Shown here: in pieces, positions 33,368 through 42,217 of the stretch
Position numbering within the stretch: the stretch's first letter is position 1
Layout: every line of letters begins with the position of its first letter
Assembly: GCA_963797535.1 (NCBI GenBank)
Contig: CAWCPQ010000001.1
Coordinates: forward strand, 1,488,001 to 1,552,000
Source of the DNA: JAWWOL01 sp963797535
GTDB lineage: Bacteria; Actinomycetota; Actinomycetes; JAWWOL01
Direction of reading: 5' to 3'
DNA: 64,000 bases
Notes under the pieces: generated by a model
What the model saw: the letters and a program-made list of their open reading frames with translations, nothing else
What the model was told of the DNA's origin: nothing
Database searches by the model: none
Position numbers and translations under genes: made by a program

Positions 33368-34060
33368 GTGACGGTCAGCCAGGATGCCGGGAGTCCACAC
33401 CTGTCATCCCTGCTACGACCGACCGCGATCGGGTTCGCACTCGGATCACTCGCCTTCGCCCTCGGCGTGCCACTGAGTCTTGATTCCTCGCTCGACCCCG
33501 CAGTCGCCGGCTGGACGTTCTTCGTCGGATCGCTGTTGTTCACCGCTGCGGCTACGCTGCAGTTCCTCATGTCCCGTGCCGAGCTGCCGGCTGCCGAGCT
33601 CGCACCGCAGCGCCGGTGGGCAACGTCCCTGTCCTCGCGCACCACCGATTGGACGGCCGCTGCGATCCAGCTACTGGGCACGCTTGCTTTCAACCTCACG
33701 ACCCTTCGTGCGGCCCTCGACGCCGCCGGGTCCCGCACGACATCCGTGCAGCTCGTGTGGCGCCCAAACGCCGTCGGTTCCGTGCTGTTTCTGCTGTCGA
33801 GCGGCATTGCCCTCGCCCCCGAGGTGCGGCGCCGGCGGCACCGTCACGCCCGCGACCGGTCCTGGACCATCGCAGCGCTGAACATGCTGGGCTCGGTCTT
33901 CTTCGGTCTCTCCGCCATCGGCGCTTGGACCACTACGGCGACGGGAGACCTCTTGAACGTTCGCTGGTCCAACGGGGGCACCTTCCTCGGCGCGCTCTGC
34001 TTCCTGGCCGGGGCTCTGCTGCTGTTGCCCGGACGCAAGGAAAGCACCCGGCTGAGCTGA
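33368..34060 (+). CDS. YrhK-like integral membrane protein
   Basis: A 230-residue protein with about six hydrophobic segments. GFALGSLAFALGVP, GWTFFVGSLLFTAAA, NAVGSVLFLLSSGIA and GTFLGALCFLAGALLLLPG resemble YrhK-domain repeats (GS...F...G). The role is unknown. TAGCGT ends 6 nt before the GTG at 33368, which suggests a leaderless transcript. Confidence 0.75.
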   Translation: MTVSQDAGSPHLSSLLRPTAIGFALGSLAFALGVPLSLDSSLDPAVAGWTFFVGSLLFTAAATLQFLMSRAELPAAELAPQRRWATSLSSRTTDWTAAAIQLLGTLAFNLTTLRAALDAAGSRTTSVQLVWRPNAVGSVLFLLSSGIALAPEVRRRRHRHARDRSWTIAALNMLGSVFFGLSAIGAWTTTATGDLLNVRWSNGGTFLGALCFLAGALLLLPGRKESTRLS

Positions 34061-34078
34061 TCACCCGCTGCCCGCAGA

Positions 34079-35200
34079 CTAAGGACCGCTGTCCGTCGTC
34101 GCGATCGTGACGTCCTTGGTGCTGCCGCCGCGCACGTAGGTCAGCGTGATCTTCTGGCCCGAGCGGCTCTCCAGCTCAGCAACGGTCAGCTGGTCGGGAC
34201 GCCGCGCGGCGTCGCCGTTGACCTTGGTGATCACGTCGCCCTGCTGGATCCCGGCCTTGTCGCCGGGGCCGCCCTTGGTCACCGACGCGACGAACAGGCC
34301 CGGTTCAAGACCGGCCGCAGCAGCTGCAGCCGGCGGGATCTGCTCGACCTGCAGGCCGACGCTCGGGTGGCTCGCATGCCCGTCGGCGATGAGCTCCTGA
34401 GCGATCGGATAGGCCATGTCGACGGGGATCGCGAAGCCCAGACCCACGCTGCCGCCACCGGCCTGACCGTTGGCGTCCGGCACGGTCGCGATGGCTGTGT
34501 TGACGCCGACCAGCTTGCCCTTGCAGTCGACGAGCGCTCCGCCACTGTTGCCGGGGTTGATCGACGCGTCGGTCTGCAGGGCACCGACGAGGTGGGCCAC
34601 GTCTCCGTTGGCCGAGGGCACAGGGACGTGCCGGTCGAGGGCGCTGACAATGCCTGCGGTGACGGTGGACGGGAGCCCGAGCGGTGCGCCGAGAGCGATG
34701 ACCGGCTGCCCGACCCGTACGTCGGCCGAGGAACCGATGGTGATCGGCGGCAGCTTGTCGAAGCCTTCCTTCGCCTTGAGCACGGCCAGGTCGGTGAGCT
34801 GGTCCGTGCCCACGATCTCGGCCGGCGAGGTGCTGCCGTCGCTGTACAGCACCGAGACCGCGCCACCGTTCAGTGCGACTGAGATGACGTGATCGTTGGT
34901 CAGGATGTAGCCGTCGTCACGGATGAGCTCGCCCGAGCCCGTACCGGAGGCTGATCCCTTGCTGGCCAGCACCTTGACCATCGACGGCAGTCCGACCTTG
35001 GCCACCTTGACGGCCTGGCACACGGAGCCGGTCGTGCTCGAGCCCGAGCTGCCCGTCGTGGCCTTCACCACTGCACCGCCGACGAGACCACCGAGCAGTC
35101 CCACGCCGGCAAAGGCTGCGAACATCCACCACGACCACGATCGCTTGGACTGGCTGGGCGGGGCCGCGGGCGGCGGTGCTGGCACGCTGTCGTCAGGCAT
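34079..35200 (-). CDS. Membrane-anchored HtrA/DegP-like serine protease (S1C)
   Basis: A 373-residue trypsin-fold protease with one PDZ domain. A Pro-rich cytoplasmic N terminus is followed by one membrane helix (about 25-47), so the protease domain is extracytoplasmic. The triad is visible: His104 (TNDHVI), Asp137 (TDLAVL) and Ser219 (GNSGGAL). The PDZ domain starts around PGLFVASVTKGGPGDKAG. A Cys61 in the linker and a Cys in VDCKGK could form a disulfide. It probably handles envelope protein quality control. Confidence 0.95.
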   Translation of the reverse strand: MPDDSVPAPPPAAPPSQSKRSWSWWMFAAFAGVGLLGGLVGGAVVKATTGSSGSSTTGSVCQAVKVAKVGLPSMVKVLASKGSASGTGSGELIRDDGYILTNDHVISVALNGGAVSVLYSDGSTSPAEIVGTDQLTDLAVLKAKEGFDKLPPITIGSSADVRVGQPVIALGAPLGLPSTVTAGIVSALDRHVPVPSANGDVAHLVGALQTDASINPGNSGGALVDCKGKLVGVNTAIATVPDANGQAGGGSVGLGFAIPVDMAYPIAQELIADGHASHPSVGLQVEQIPPAAAAAAGLEPGLFVASVTKGGPGDKAGIQQGDVITKVNGDAARRPDQLTVAELESRSGQKITLTYVRGGSTKDVTIATTDSGP

Positions 35201-35302
35201 CGCCGTTTTTCCCCTCAGCAGGCGGCAGGGTGATCACGTCGAAGTCTTCACGCGTCTTACGCCAATGACAACCAAGTGCGCCTGTGAATGAGGGCGAAGC
35301 AA

Positions 35303-35329
35303 AAGGCCCGGGTCAATGACCCGGGCCTT
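35303..35329 (-). terminator. Terminator downstream of tRNA-Glu
   Basis: A 13-bp inverted repeat (35303-35315 with 35317-35329) lies 6 bp past the tRNA-Glu 3' end. On the minus strand it is followed by TTGCTT after a CCTTTT edge. It would end the tRNA transcript. Confidence 0.8.
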
Positions 35330-35335
35330 CGGATG

Positions 35336-35408
35336 TAGCCCCGACCGGATTCGAACCGGCGCTGCCGCCTTGAGAGGGCGGAGTCCTGGGCCGCTAGACA
35401 ACGGGGCC
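35336..35408 (-). tRNA. tRNA-Glu (CTC anticodon)
   Basis: A 73-nt cloverleaf on the minus strand. It begins GGCCCCG, has TCTAGCGGCC in the D-arm region, the anticodon stem-loop CCGCC-CTCTCAA-GGCGG (anticodon CTC, codon GAG) and the T-loop GGTTCGAATCC. The 3' CCA is not encoded. G1 faces U72. Confidence 0.97.
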
Positions 35409-35455
35409 ATCTGTGCCGGCGGGAGACGCTACCAGATGGTCGCGCGGCCGCCTTG

Positions 35456-35527
35456 CTGGGGTACCAGGACTCGAACCTAGACTAACTGAACCAGAATCAG
35501 TTGGGCTGCCAATTACCCCATACCCCA
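35456..35527 (-). tRNA. tRNA-Gln (CTG anticodon)
   Basis: A 72-nt cloverleaf on the minus strand. It begins TGGGGTA, has the anticodon stem-loop ACTGA-TTCTGGT-TCAGT (anticodon CTG, codon CAG), and the T-loop GGTTCGAGTCC. U1-A72 is the weak first pair typical of bacterial tRNA-Gln. CCA is not encoded. It lies just upstream of tRNA-Glu and 99 bp past gltX. Confidence 0.97.
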
Positions 35528-35626
35528 AAGGCAAAATCTCTGTGCACGCCCGCGTACGAGCCGCCGCAATGCTAGCAAGCCGCCGGGGCGCTGGCCAAAC
35601 CCCTTCGGTGCCGCGGCGGCGGTGGG

Positions 35627-37090
35627 TCAGCCGGCCACGCGGGCCGCGTCGAGCCGAGCAAGAGTGCGCTCACGCCCCAGCAGCTCGAGCGACTCGAACA
35701 GCGGCGGGGACACGGTGCGCCCGGTGATGGCGACCCGTACGGGACCGAAGGCGTTCTTCGGCTTGAGGCCCAGACCCTCGACCAGGGCTGCCCGTAGTGC
35801 AGCCTCGATCGCGGCAGGCGTCCAGTCGCCGAGCCCCTCCAGCGCTGCACTGGCCGCCGCCAGCGTCGGCTGCTGCTCGCGGCCGAGCTGCTTGGCCGCC
35901 GCGTCCGGGTCGATGGTGATCGAGTCAGCGAAGAGGAAGCCGAGCATGCCGACCGCCTCCGAGAGGACGACCATGCGCTCCTGCACCAGCGGGGTCGCCG
36001 CGTGGACCAGCGCCCGCTCGTCGTCGCTGGGCTCCGGCGGCAGTACGCCCGCCTCCGAAAGCACGATCAGAATCCGCTTGGCCAGGTCGTCGGCGTCGAT
36101 GCGACGCACCCAGGCAGCGTTGGTCGCCTCGCACTTGCGCAGGTCGAACCGCGCAGGGCTGGCGTTGACGTCGGACACGTCGAACCGCGACACCATGTCG
36201 GCGAGGGAGAAGACCTCGATGTCGTCGCCGAAGGACCAGCCGAGCAGGGCGAGGTAGTTGACCAGCCCCTCGGGGAGGAAGCCGCGCTCGCGGTAGAGCA
36301 TCGCGTTGGCCTCTGGGTCACGCTTGGACAGCTTCTTGTTGCCCTCGCCCATCACGTAGGGCAGGTGGCCGAAGCGCGGCGTGGTGCCGTTGCCGACGCC
36401 GATCGCCGCGAGGGCCCCGTACAACGCGATCTGCCGGGGGGTGGACGACAGCAGGTCCTCACCGCGCAGGACGTGGGTGATCTCCATCAGGGCGTCGTCG
36501 ACCGGGTTGGTCAGCGTGTAGAGCGGGCGCCCGTTGGCTCGCAGGATCGCGAAGTCCGGCACGTTCTCCGGGGCGAAGGTGATCTCGCCGCGGACCAGGT
36601 CGTCCCAGCTCAACGCGGTGTCGGGCATCTGCAGCCGGAGTACGGCCTCGCGGCCGGCGAAGGCCTCGACCTGCTCGGCGGTGAGGGAACGACAGTGGTT
36701 GTCGTAGCCGGGCGGACGGCCGGCGGCCTTGTTGCGGGCGTCGATCTCGTCGTTGGTGCAGTAGCAGGGGTAAGCCCTGCCCGCGTCGCGCAGCCGCTGG
36801 GCGACGTCGAGGTAGATGTCCATCCGCTGGCTCTGCCGGTAGGGCGCGTGCGGACCGCCGATGTCCGGGCCCTCGTCCCAGTCGAGGCCGAGCCAGCGCA
36901 GCACGTCCAGGAGCAGGTGGTAGCTCTCCTCGGAGTCGCGCGCAGCGTCGGTGTCCTCGATCCGGAACACGAAGGTGCCGCCGGTGTGCCGGGCGTAGGC
37001 CCAGTTGAACAGCGCGGTGCGGATCATGCCGACGTGCGGCAGACCCGTCGGTGACGGGCAGAACCGGACCCGTACCGCCGGCTCAGGCAC
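35627..37090 (-). CDS. gltX: Glutamate--tRNA ligase
   Basis: A class I aminoacyl-tRNA synthetase, 487 residues. The HIGH motif appears as PSPTGLPHVGMIRTALF and KMSKS as KLSKRD. Actinobacteria generally lack GlnRS, so this enzyme is expected to charge both tRNA-Glu and tRNA-Gln, the latter then being corrected by GatCAB; GatCAB is not in this window. The GTG at 37090 overlaps the stop of the upstream FAH gene by 8 bp. The two substrates' genes follow immediately downstream. Confidence 0.97.
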   Translation of the reverse strand: MPEPAVRVRFCPSPTGLPHVGMIRTALFNWAYARHTGGTFVFRIEDTDAARDSEESYHLLLDVLRWLGLDWDEGPDIGGPHAPYRQSQRMDIYLDVAQRLRDAGRAYPCYCTNDEIDARNKAAGRPPGYDNHCRSLTAEQVEAFAGREAVLRLQMPDTALSWDDLVRGEITFAPENVPDFAILRANGRPLYTLTNPVDDALMEITHVLRGEDLLSSTPRQIALYGALAAIGVGNGTTPRFGHLPYVMGEGNKKLSKRDPEANAMLYRERGFLPEGLVNYLALLGWSFGDDIEVFSLADMVSRFDVSDVNASPARFDLRKCEATNAAWVRRIDADDLAKRILIVLSEAGVLPPEPSDDERALVHAATPLVQERMVVLSEAVGMLGFLFADSITIDPDAAAKQLGREQQPTLAAASAALEGLGDWTPAAIEAALRAALVEGLGLKPKNAFGPVRVAITGRTVSPPLFESLELLGRERTLARLDAARVAG

Positions 37091-37856
37091 GAGCGGTGAC
37101 CCGCGGGGTCACGTGGTTGGTCAGCGCGCCGATGCCCTCGATCTCGACCGTCGCGACGTCGCCGATCTGCAGCGGGCCGACGCCTGCCGGTGTGCCGGTG
37201 AGGATGACGTCACCGGGCAGGAGGGTCATGACGCTGCTGATGAACTCGATCAGCTCGGGCACGCCGTGGACCATCAGGGAGGTACGGCCGCGCTGGCGCT
37301 CGACGCCGTTGACGGTGGTGACGACCTCGAGGTCGGCCGGGTCGACGTTGGTCGTGATCCACGGGCCGAGCGGGCAGAACGAGTCGTAGCCCTTGCCCCT
37401 GGTCCACTGGCCGTCCGCCGACTGCTGGTCGCGAGCGGTGACGTCGTTGGCGCAGGTGTAGCCGAGGATCACGCTGGCAGCGCGGGCGGCCGGGACGTCG
37501 CGGCACAGCCGGGCGATGACGATCGCCAGCTCGCCCTCGAAGTCGACCTGGCTCGAGGAGGCGGGGTACTGGATCGGGTCACCGCTGCCGATCACGGCGG
37601 TCGACGGCTTGAGGAAGATCACCGGGCTGTCCGGGACCTCGCTGCCCATCTCGCGGGCGTGCTCGGCGTAGTTCTTGCCGACCGCCACGACCTTGCTGGG
37701 GATGACGGGCGCCAGCAGGCGGACGTCATCGATCGGGTAGCGGTAGCCGGTGAAGGTGAACGGCCCGAACGGGTGACCGGTGATGGGGGCGATCTCGTCG
37801 CCCTCGACCACCCCGAAGTCGACCTCGTCCTCGAAGGAGAATCTCGCGATGCGCAC
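37083..37856 (-). CDS. Fumarylacetoacetate hydrolase family protein
   Basis: A 257-residue member of the FAH superfamily (hydrolases, decarboxylases or isomerases of 2-oxo acids). KVVAVGKNYAEHAREMG, PVIFLKPSTAVIG, VDFEGELAIVI (metal-binding Glu residues) and YTCANDVTARDQQ are family motifs. The exact substrate is not evident; catabolic dioxo acid hydrolase is likely. It is directly upstream of gltX with overlapping stop/start, an arrangement seen in many actinobacteria. Confidence 0.93.
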   Translation of the reverse strand: MRIARFSFEDEVDFGVVEGDEIAPITGHPFGPFTFTGYRYPIDDVRLLAPVIPSKVVAVGKNYAEHAREMGSEVPDSPVIFLKPSTAVIGSGDPIQYPASSSQVDFEGELAIVIARLCRDVPAARAASVILGYTCANDVTARDQQSADGQWTRGKGYDSFCPLGPWITTNVDPADLEVVTTVNGVERQRGRTSLMVHGVPELIEFISSVMTLLPGDVILTGTPAGVGPLQIGDVATVEIEGIGALTNHVTPRVTARA

Positions 37857-37923
37857 GCCTGGACGTTACCCGGTCGTACGGGGCGGCGACGACGCGGAGG
37901 GCGCGAACATTTCCGGCGCGTCC

Positions 37924-38577
37924 TCAGCGGCGGTCGCGGCGTACCAGGTCATGGTCGTGCGCCAGGACGACCGCTGCCGCCCGGTCGCGAAGACCGAGCT
38001 TGGCGAACAGGTGGTTGACGTGCGTCTTCACCGTGCCCTCGCTGACCACCAGCGACTGCGCGATCTCGGCGTTGGTGAGCCCGCGCCCGATCAGCGCCAG
38101 CACCTCGAGCTCGCGCGGCGTGACATCGTCGAGGGCACCGGGATCACCCGGTACGGGGGCGGCGCGGTAGGCCGCGAGCACCCGACCGGTGACGGCTGGG
38201 TCGAGCCAGGCACCGCCCTCGGCGACGGTGCGGACCGCCCGCTGCAGGTCCTCGGCCGGGCCGCCCTTGAGGACGAAGCCGGCCGCGCCGGCGCGGAGTG
38301 CACCCGCCAGCACCTGGTCGTCCTGGAACGTGGTGAGGACGAGAACCGGAGGCGCACCGGGCGTACGGTGCAGGCGGCGAGTGGCCTCGACCCCGTCGAC
38401 GAAGGTCATCCGCACGTCCATCAGGACGACGTCCGGGTCGGTCGCGGCCACGGCGGCGGGGACTTCACCGCCGTCGCCACACTCCCCCACCACCGTGAAA
38501 CCGACCTCGGGGCGCAGGATCCCCCGCAGCGCGCGACGCACCAGCTCCTGGTCGTCGACGATCAGGACGCTCGTCAT
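37924..38577 (-). CDS. NarL/LuxR-family response regulator
   Basis: A 217-residue regulator with a receiver domain (SVLIVDDQELVRRAL, phosphoacceptor Asp in VVLMDVRM, VLVLTTF, and the Lys in GFVLKGG) and a C-terminal LuxR helix-turn-helix (LTNAEIAQSLVVSEGTVKTH). Its ATG overlaps the histidine kinase stop (ATGA, 38574-38577). It is the cognate regulator, and its likely target is the adjacent ABC exporter. Confidence 0.95.
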   Translation of the reverse strand: MTSVLIVDDQELVRRALRGILRPEVGFTVVGECGDGGEVPAAVAATDPDVVLMDVRMTFVDGVEATRRLHRTPGAPPVLVLTTFQDDQVLAGALRAGAAGFVLKGGPAEDLQRAVRTVAEGGAWLDPAVTGRVLAAYRAAPVPGDPGALDDVTPRELEVLALIGRGLTNAEIAQSLVVSEGTVKTHVNHLFAKLGLRDRAAAVVLAHDHDLVRRDRR

Positions 38578-39686
38578 GACGCGACCGGGATGAGGGCTCG
38601 CACGACCCAGCCCTGCCCGTCCGGGCCGGCGACGCAGCTGCCACCCACGGCCTCGGCGCGTTCACGCATGCTGCCCAGCCCGAGGCCGGTGCCCTGCCGC
38701 GGTGGGCCGGAGCTGGCAACGACCAGCGTGATGTCGCGGTCGGCGATGTCCAGTGCGAGCCTGACCGGAGCGCCCGGAGCGTGCTTGGCCGCGTTGGTCA
38801 ACGCCTCCTGTGCGATCCGGTAGACCGTCAGCCCCGCGGTAGGGCCGACCTGCCCGGAGTCGCCGCGAATCACCACGTCGACGTTCGTCCCGGCACCACG
38901 GAACCCTTCGGCCAACCGGTTCAGGTCCGCAGCACCGGGCTGGGGTCGCTCGATCCCTTCCGGGTTGTCCTCGCGCAGCAGGCCGACGGTGCCGCGCACC
39001 TCGGCCAGGGTCTCGCGGCCGATCCGCTCAGCGGTCTCCAGCGCCTCCGCTGCCTCCGCCGGTGCGTGCTCGAGGGCGACCCTGGCGCTGGTCACGTACA
39101 GAAGCGAAACCGTGAGGCTGTGCGCGATCACGTCGTGCAGCTCGCGGGCGATCCGGTTGCGCTCCTCGGTCCTGGCGTTGGCCAGCAGCCCCGCCTGCGC
39201 CGTGCGCAGGTCGAGCATGAGCCGCATCTCGTGTCGTACGAGCAGGGCGCCGAGCACGGTGAACGTGGTGCCGGCGACCCATGCCGCCCAGCCAGGGTCG
39301 GGGGTCATGAAGAGCCACTCGAGCCCGAACACGACGACGGCACCCGCCCAGAAGACTGCGCCGTCCCACCGCCGGCCGAGCAGCACGCACCAGCCGGCGA
39401 GGGTGCAGATGCCGAACCACGCCACGTTGCTGCTCGTGCCGTTGCCAATGATGCCGATGCCCACCGCCACCAACGCAGCAGCTGGGAGGACCCGGGACCG
39501 GTCAGCTCGCACGAGCCACAATCCCGCAGCAGCAACGACAATGAGTCCGCACAACGCACGGATCGGGCTGTCGACGAACCGCATGGCCGCACCCGTGACG
39601 ACGAAGGCGACCATGGCGGCGCCGATGGACCAGGCGACCTCGCGCGGAAGTGCCTCCTGCGCCGGTTCGTCGGAAACGTGTGTCAC
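38574..39686 (-). CDS. Sensor histidine kinase (HisKA_3 type)
   Basis: A 370-residue membrane kinase. The N-terminal half has about five hydrophobic segments without a large extracellular loop. The dimerisation/phosphoacceptor motif is ERNRIARELHDVIAHSLT. The ATP-binding region includes AQEALTNAAKHAPG and GTGLGLGSMRERAEAVGG. It pairs with the LuxR regulator downstream. The GTG at 39686 is preceded at 7 nt by TACGAT, so the message is probably leaderless. Confidence 0.94.
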   Translation of the reverse strand: MTHVSDEPAQEALPREVAWSIGAAMVAFVVTGAAMRFVDSPIRALCGLIVVAAAGLWLVRADRSRVLPAAALVAVGIGIIGNGTSSNVAWFGICTLAGWCVLLGRRWDGAVFWAGAVVVFGLEWLFMTPDPGWAAWVAGTTFTVLGALLVRHEMRLMLDLRTAQAGLLANARTEERNRIARELHDVIAHSLTVSLLYVTSARVALEHAPAEAAEALETAERIGRETLAEVRGTVGLLREDNPEGIERPQPGAADLNRLAEGFRGAGTNVDVVIRGDSGQVGPTAGLTVYRIAQEALTNAAKHAPGAPVRLALDIADRDITLVVASSGPPRQGTGLGLGSMRERAEAVGGSCVAGPDGQGWVVRALIPVAS

Positions 39687-39693
39687 GTCGCTG

Positions 39694-39699
39694 ATCGTA
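39694..39699 (-). promoter_or_regulatory. -10 element of a probable leaderless promoter for the kinase
   Basis: TACGAT on the minus strand ends 7 nt before the GTG at 39686. It lies in the 29-bp gap after the ABC permease gene, so the two-component pair can be transcribed separately from the exporter genes. Confidence 0.5.
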
Positions 39700-39715
39700 G
39701 GCGCAACAGCCGAGG

Positions 39716-40450
39716 TCACAGCCTGGAACGGCTGGCAGCGACGGCAACGGAGGCCAGCGCGATGACCGCGACCCAGGCCAACGAGCTGCCAGCGGTGCTG
39801 ATGTCCAGCCACGGTTTGCGTACGGCATCGGTCACCAGGCTCAACGGCAGCACACCGGCGACGGAGCGCAACGCCGAGCCCATGACACCGGGCGGCGGCC
39901 CGCCGGAGCCCAGCAGGAAGGACGGGAAGAACAGCAGCAGACCGACGGCCTGTGCCGACCGTGCCGACGGCAGGAACGAGCCCAGGAGCACGCCGATGCT
40001 CAGGAAAGCCAGTGTTCCCAGGCAAACCGCCGTCAGTACTCGAGCGGGATGGTGCAACGTCGGGATGCCGTACACCGGTGCTGCCACGAGCAGGAGCACG
40101 ACGGATGACACCGCAACGCTGATCACGCCGACCACCAGCTGAGCCGCACCGAAGGACCAGCGCGGGAAGCCGGCTGCGGCAAAGCGACGGAGCACGCCGC
40201 GCTCGCGGTAGGTGGCGAGGTGCACCGGAATCATCAGCAGGCCGGTCGCCGCGATGACGACGGTGAGGTAGGAGGCGACGTACCACTGCGAGGGGTTGGT
40301 GCCCGCGAACGCCGGATCCGGTTGCGTACCAAAGGATCCGCCGATGATCAGCATCGTCACGACCGGGAAGACCAGGACGAACGTCAGCACCAACGGGTCT
40401 CGTACGACCAGCTTGAGCTCGGCTTTGATCAGCCGCATCGTGGGGTTCAC
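39716..40450 (-). CDS. ABC-2 type transporter permease
   Basis: A 244-residue permease with six hydrophobic segments and the ABC-2 layout (short N-terminal cytoplasmic helix RLIKAELKLVVRDP, then membrane segments; LLFFPSFLLGSGGPPPGVMG before the last loop). The GTG at 40450 overlaps the ATPase stop (GTGA). Together with the ATPase it forms a drug/lipid-type exporter controlled, by position, by the downstream two-component system. Confidence 0.92.
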   Translation of the reverse strand: MNPTMRLIKAELKLVVRDPLVLTFVLVFPVVTMLIIGGSFGTQPDPAFAGTNPSQWYVASYLTVVIAATGLLMIPVHLATYRERGVLRRFAAAGFPRWSFGAAQLVVGVISVAVSSVVLLLVAAPVYGIPTLHHPARVLTAVCLGTLAFLSIGVLLGSFLPSARSAQAVGLLLFFPSFLLGSGGPPPGVMGSALRSVAGVLPLSLVTDAVRKPWLDISTAGSSLAWVAVIALASVAVAASRSRL

Positions 40451-41364
40451 TGTCCCGCTCCTACCGGCTCGAGCAGTTCAAGCAGGGCACCTTCGAGATC
40501 GGGCACGTGCACACTGAGATCCTTTGGTATGCAACGGGACTGGACCATCGCTGCGCCGACGTAGGCGATCATCTCCCGGCTTCCTTTCAGCACCTGCTGC
40601 CCGCGGTCCAGGCCGATTGACTCGACGCTCGGTAGTGCTGCGAGGTCGGCCAGGAGGGCGTTTCCCTCGGGCAGGGTGAACCGGATGGTGGCTCGCCGGC
40701 CGTGCCGGTCGACCAGGTCGCGCGGCGGCCCCTGGTCCAGGATGGTACCGGCGCGCATCGCCACCACCCGATCGCAGAGCACCTCGGCGTCAGCCAGCTC
40801 GTGCGTGACCAGCAGGACGGTCGTGCCGTCGTCACGCAGCTGGCGCACGGCCTGCCAGACGTCCCGCCGCGCAGCCGGGTCGAGCCCCTGGGTCAGCTCG
40901 TCGAGAATGACCAACCGGGGCTGGTTGAGCAGCGCGAGCACCAGGAACAACCGCTGCCGCTCGCCGCCGCTGAGCGAGGCGAACGCCGACCGGACCCGAG
41001 CCTGCAGGCCGAACCGCTCGATCAGGGCACGACCGTCGTTGCGAGCCGAGCTGGCGAACAGTTCGACGGCCTCGCCGACCCGCAACCGGTCCGGAAGCGC
41101 TGAGTCCTGCAGCTGGCTGCCCATCACCTGCCGCAGCTCGCGCAAATTGGTCGCGGGGTCCAGCCCGAGCACCCGGATCTCTCCTGCGTCCGGCCGACGG
41201 AGGCCCTGCAGGCACTCGACGGTGGTCGTCTTGCCGGCACCGTTGGCACCGATGAGCCCGACCACCTCGCCGGCGAAGACGTCGAGGTCCAGGTCGCTGA
41301 CAACCGCTCTGCCGCCGTAGGACTTGCGTAACCCTCTGACCGTCACCACTTCATGAGTGTTCAT
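40447..41364 (-). CDS. ABC transporter ATP-binding protein
   Basis: A 305-residue nucleotide-binding subunit of DrrA type. Walker A GANGAGKTTT, signature LSGGERQRL and Walker B/D-loop VILDELTQGLDP are present; the usual DEP is DEL here. The C-terminal 80 residues form the extra domain found in drug-exporter ATPases. The ATG at 41364 is chosen because homology begins right after it. First gene of the exporter pair. Confidence 0.94.
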   Translation of the reverse strand: MNTHEVVTVRGLRKSYGGRAVVSDLDLDVFAGEVVGLIGANGAGKTTTVECLQGLRRPDAGEIRVLGLDPATNLRELRQVMGSQLQDSALPDRLRVGEAVELFASSARNDGRALIERFGLQARVRSAFASLSGGERQRLFLVLALLNQPRLVILDELTQGLDPAARRDVWQAVRQLRDDGTTVLLVTHELADAEVLCDRVVAMRAGTILDQGPPRDLVDRHGRRATIRFTLPEGNALLADLAALPSVESIGLDRGQQVLKGSREMIAYVGAAMVQSRCIPKDLSVHVPDLEGALLELLEPVGAGQ

Positions 41365-41415
41365 GGGACCATCTTCGGCGCGGGCGCCCCCGGTCGCCTC
41401 CACCCACGGGTGGAT

Positions 41416-42195
41416 CTACTGGGCGGTCCAGCCGCCGTCCACGGTGAGGATGGAACCGTTGACCATCCCGGCGGCGGCGGAGGCGAGGTAGATGACAGCG
41501 CCGGCGACGTCGGTCGTCGTGCCGACCTTGCCGGCGGGGATTCGCGCGAGCACGCCGGCGAGGTAGTCCGGGTCGTCAAGTCGCTCGGCTGTACCGGGGG
41601 TACGGATGAAGGTGGGCGCCACCGAGTTGACCGTGACTCCGGCAGCCGCCCACTCCAGAGCCAGCACGCGCGTGACCTGGTCGACGCCGCCTTTGCTTGC
41701 ACAGTAGGCAGAGTGGCGGGTGATGCCGACCTGGCCGGCCTGCGAGCTGATGTTGACGATGCGTCCGTACCCTGCTGGCACCATCCGCTTTCCTGCTGCC
41801 TGGCAGGCAAAGAACAGCCCGCGCAGGTTGACCTCCATCAGCTCGTCCCACTCGTCCTCGGTCACGTCGAGGGCGTCGTGGTTGGTCCCGATGCCAGCGT
41901 TGTTCACGAGGATGTCGAGACGTCCGTACTCCGCCTCCACCTCGGAGACGGCGTCCTCGATCGAGCCGACGCTGCGCAGGTCCATGGCCACGGCGAGTGC
42001 ATGACCGCCCTCGTGCCGGATCTGCTTGGCTACGTGCTCGGCGTCGTCGAGGGATCTCGCTGCCACAGCGACGGTGGCACCAGCGCCGGCCAGTGCCCTG
42101 GCCAGGTCGCGGCCGATCCCCCGGCTGGCACCGGTCACCAGGGCGACACGCCCGGTCAGGGAGAAGTCGGGCGACGGGATCGGGTCGGAGGTCAT
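41416..42195 (-). CDS. SDR-family oxidoreductase (classical)
   Basis: A 259-residue NAD(P)-dependent dehydrogenase. TGASRGIGRDLARAL is the cofactor motif (TGxxxGxG), NNAGIG, the catalytic Ser in IVNISSQAG, and YCASK provides the Tyr-Lys pair. The C-terminal GSILTVDGGW is typical of FabG-like enzymes. The substrate is unknown. An ATG at 42204 is an alternative start, adding 3 residues. Confidence 0.92.
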   Translation of the reverse strand: MTSDPIPSPDFSLTGRVALVTGASRGIGRDLARALAGAGATVAVAARSLDDAEHVAKQIRHEGGHALAVAMDLRSVGSIEDAVSEVEAEYGRLDILVNNAGIGTNHDALDVTEDEWDELMEVNLRGLFFACQAAGKRMVPAGYGRIVNISSQAGQVGITRHSAYCASKGGVDQVTRVLALEWAAAGVTVNSVAPTFIRTPGTAERLDDPDYLAGVLARIPAGKVGTTTDVAGAVIYLASAAAGMVNGSILTVDGGWTAQ

Positions 42196-42217
42196 GACAG
42201 GCATCCTGCCACCGCGA

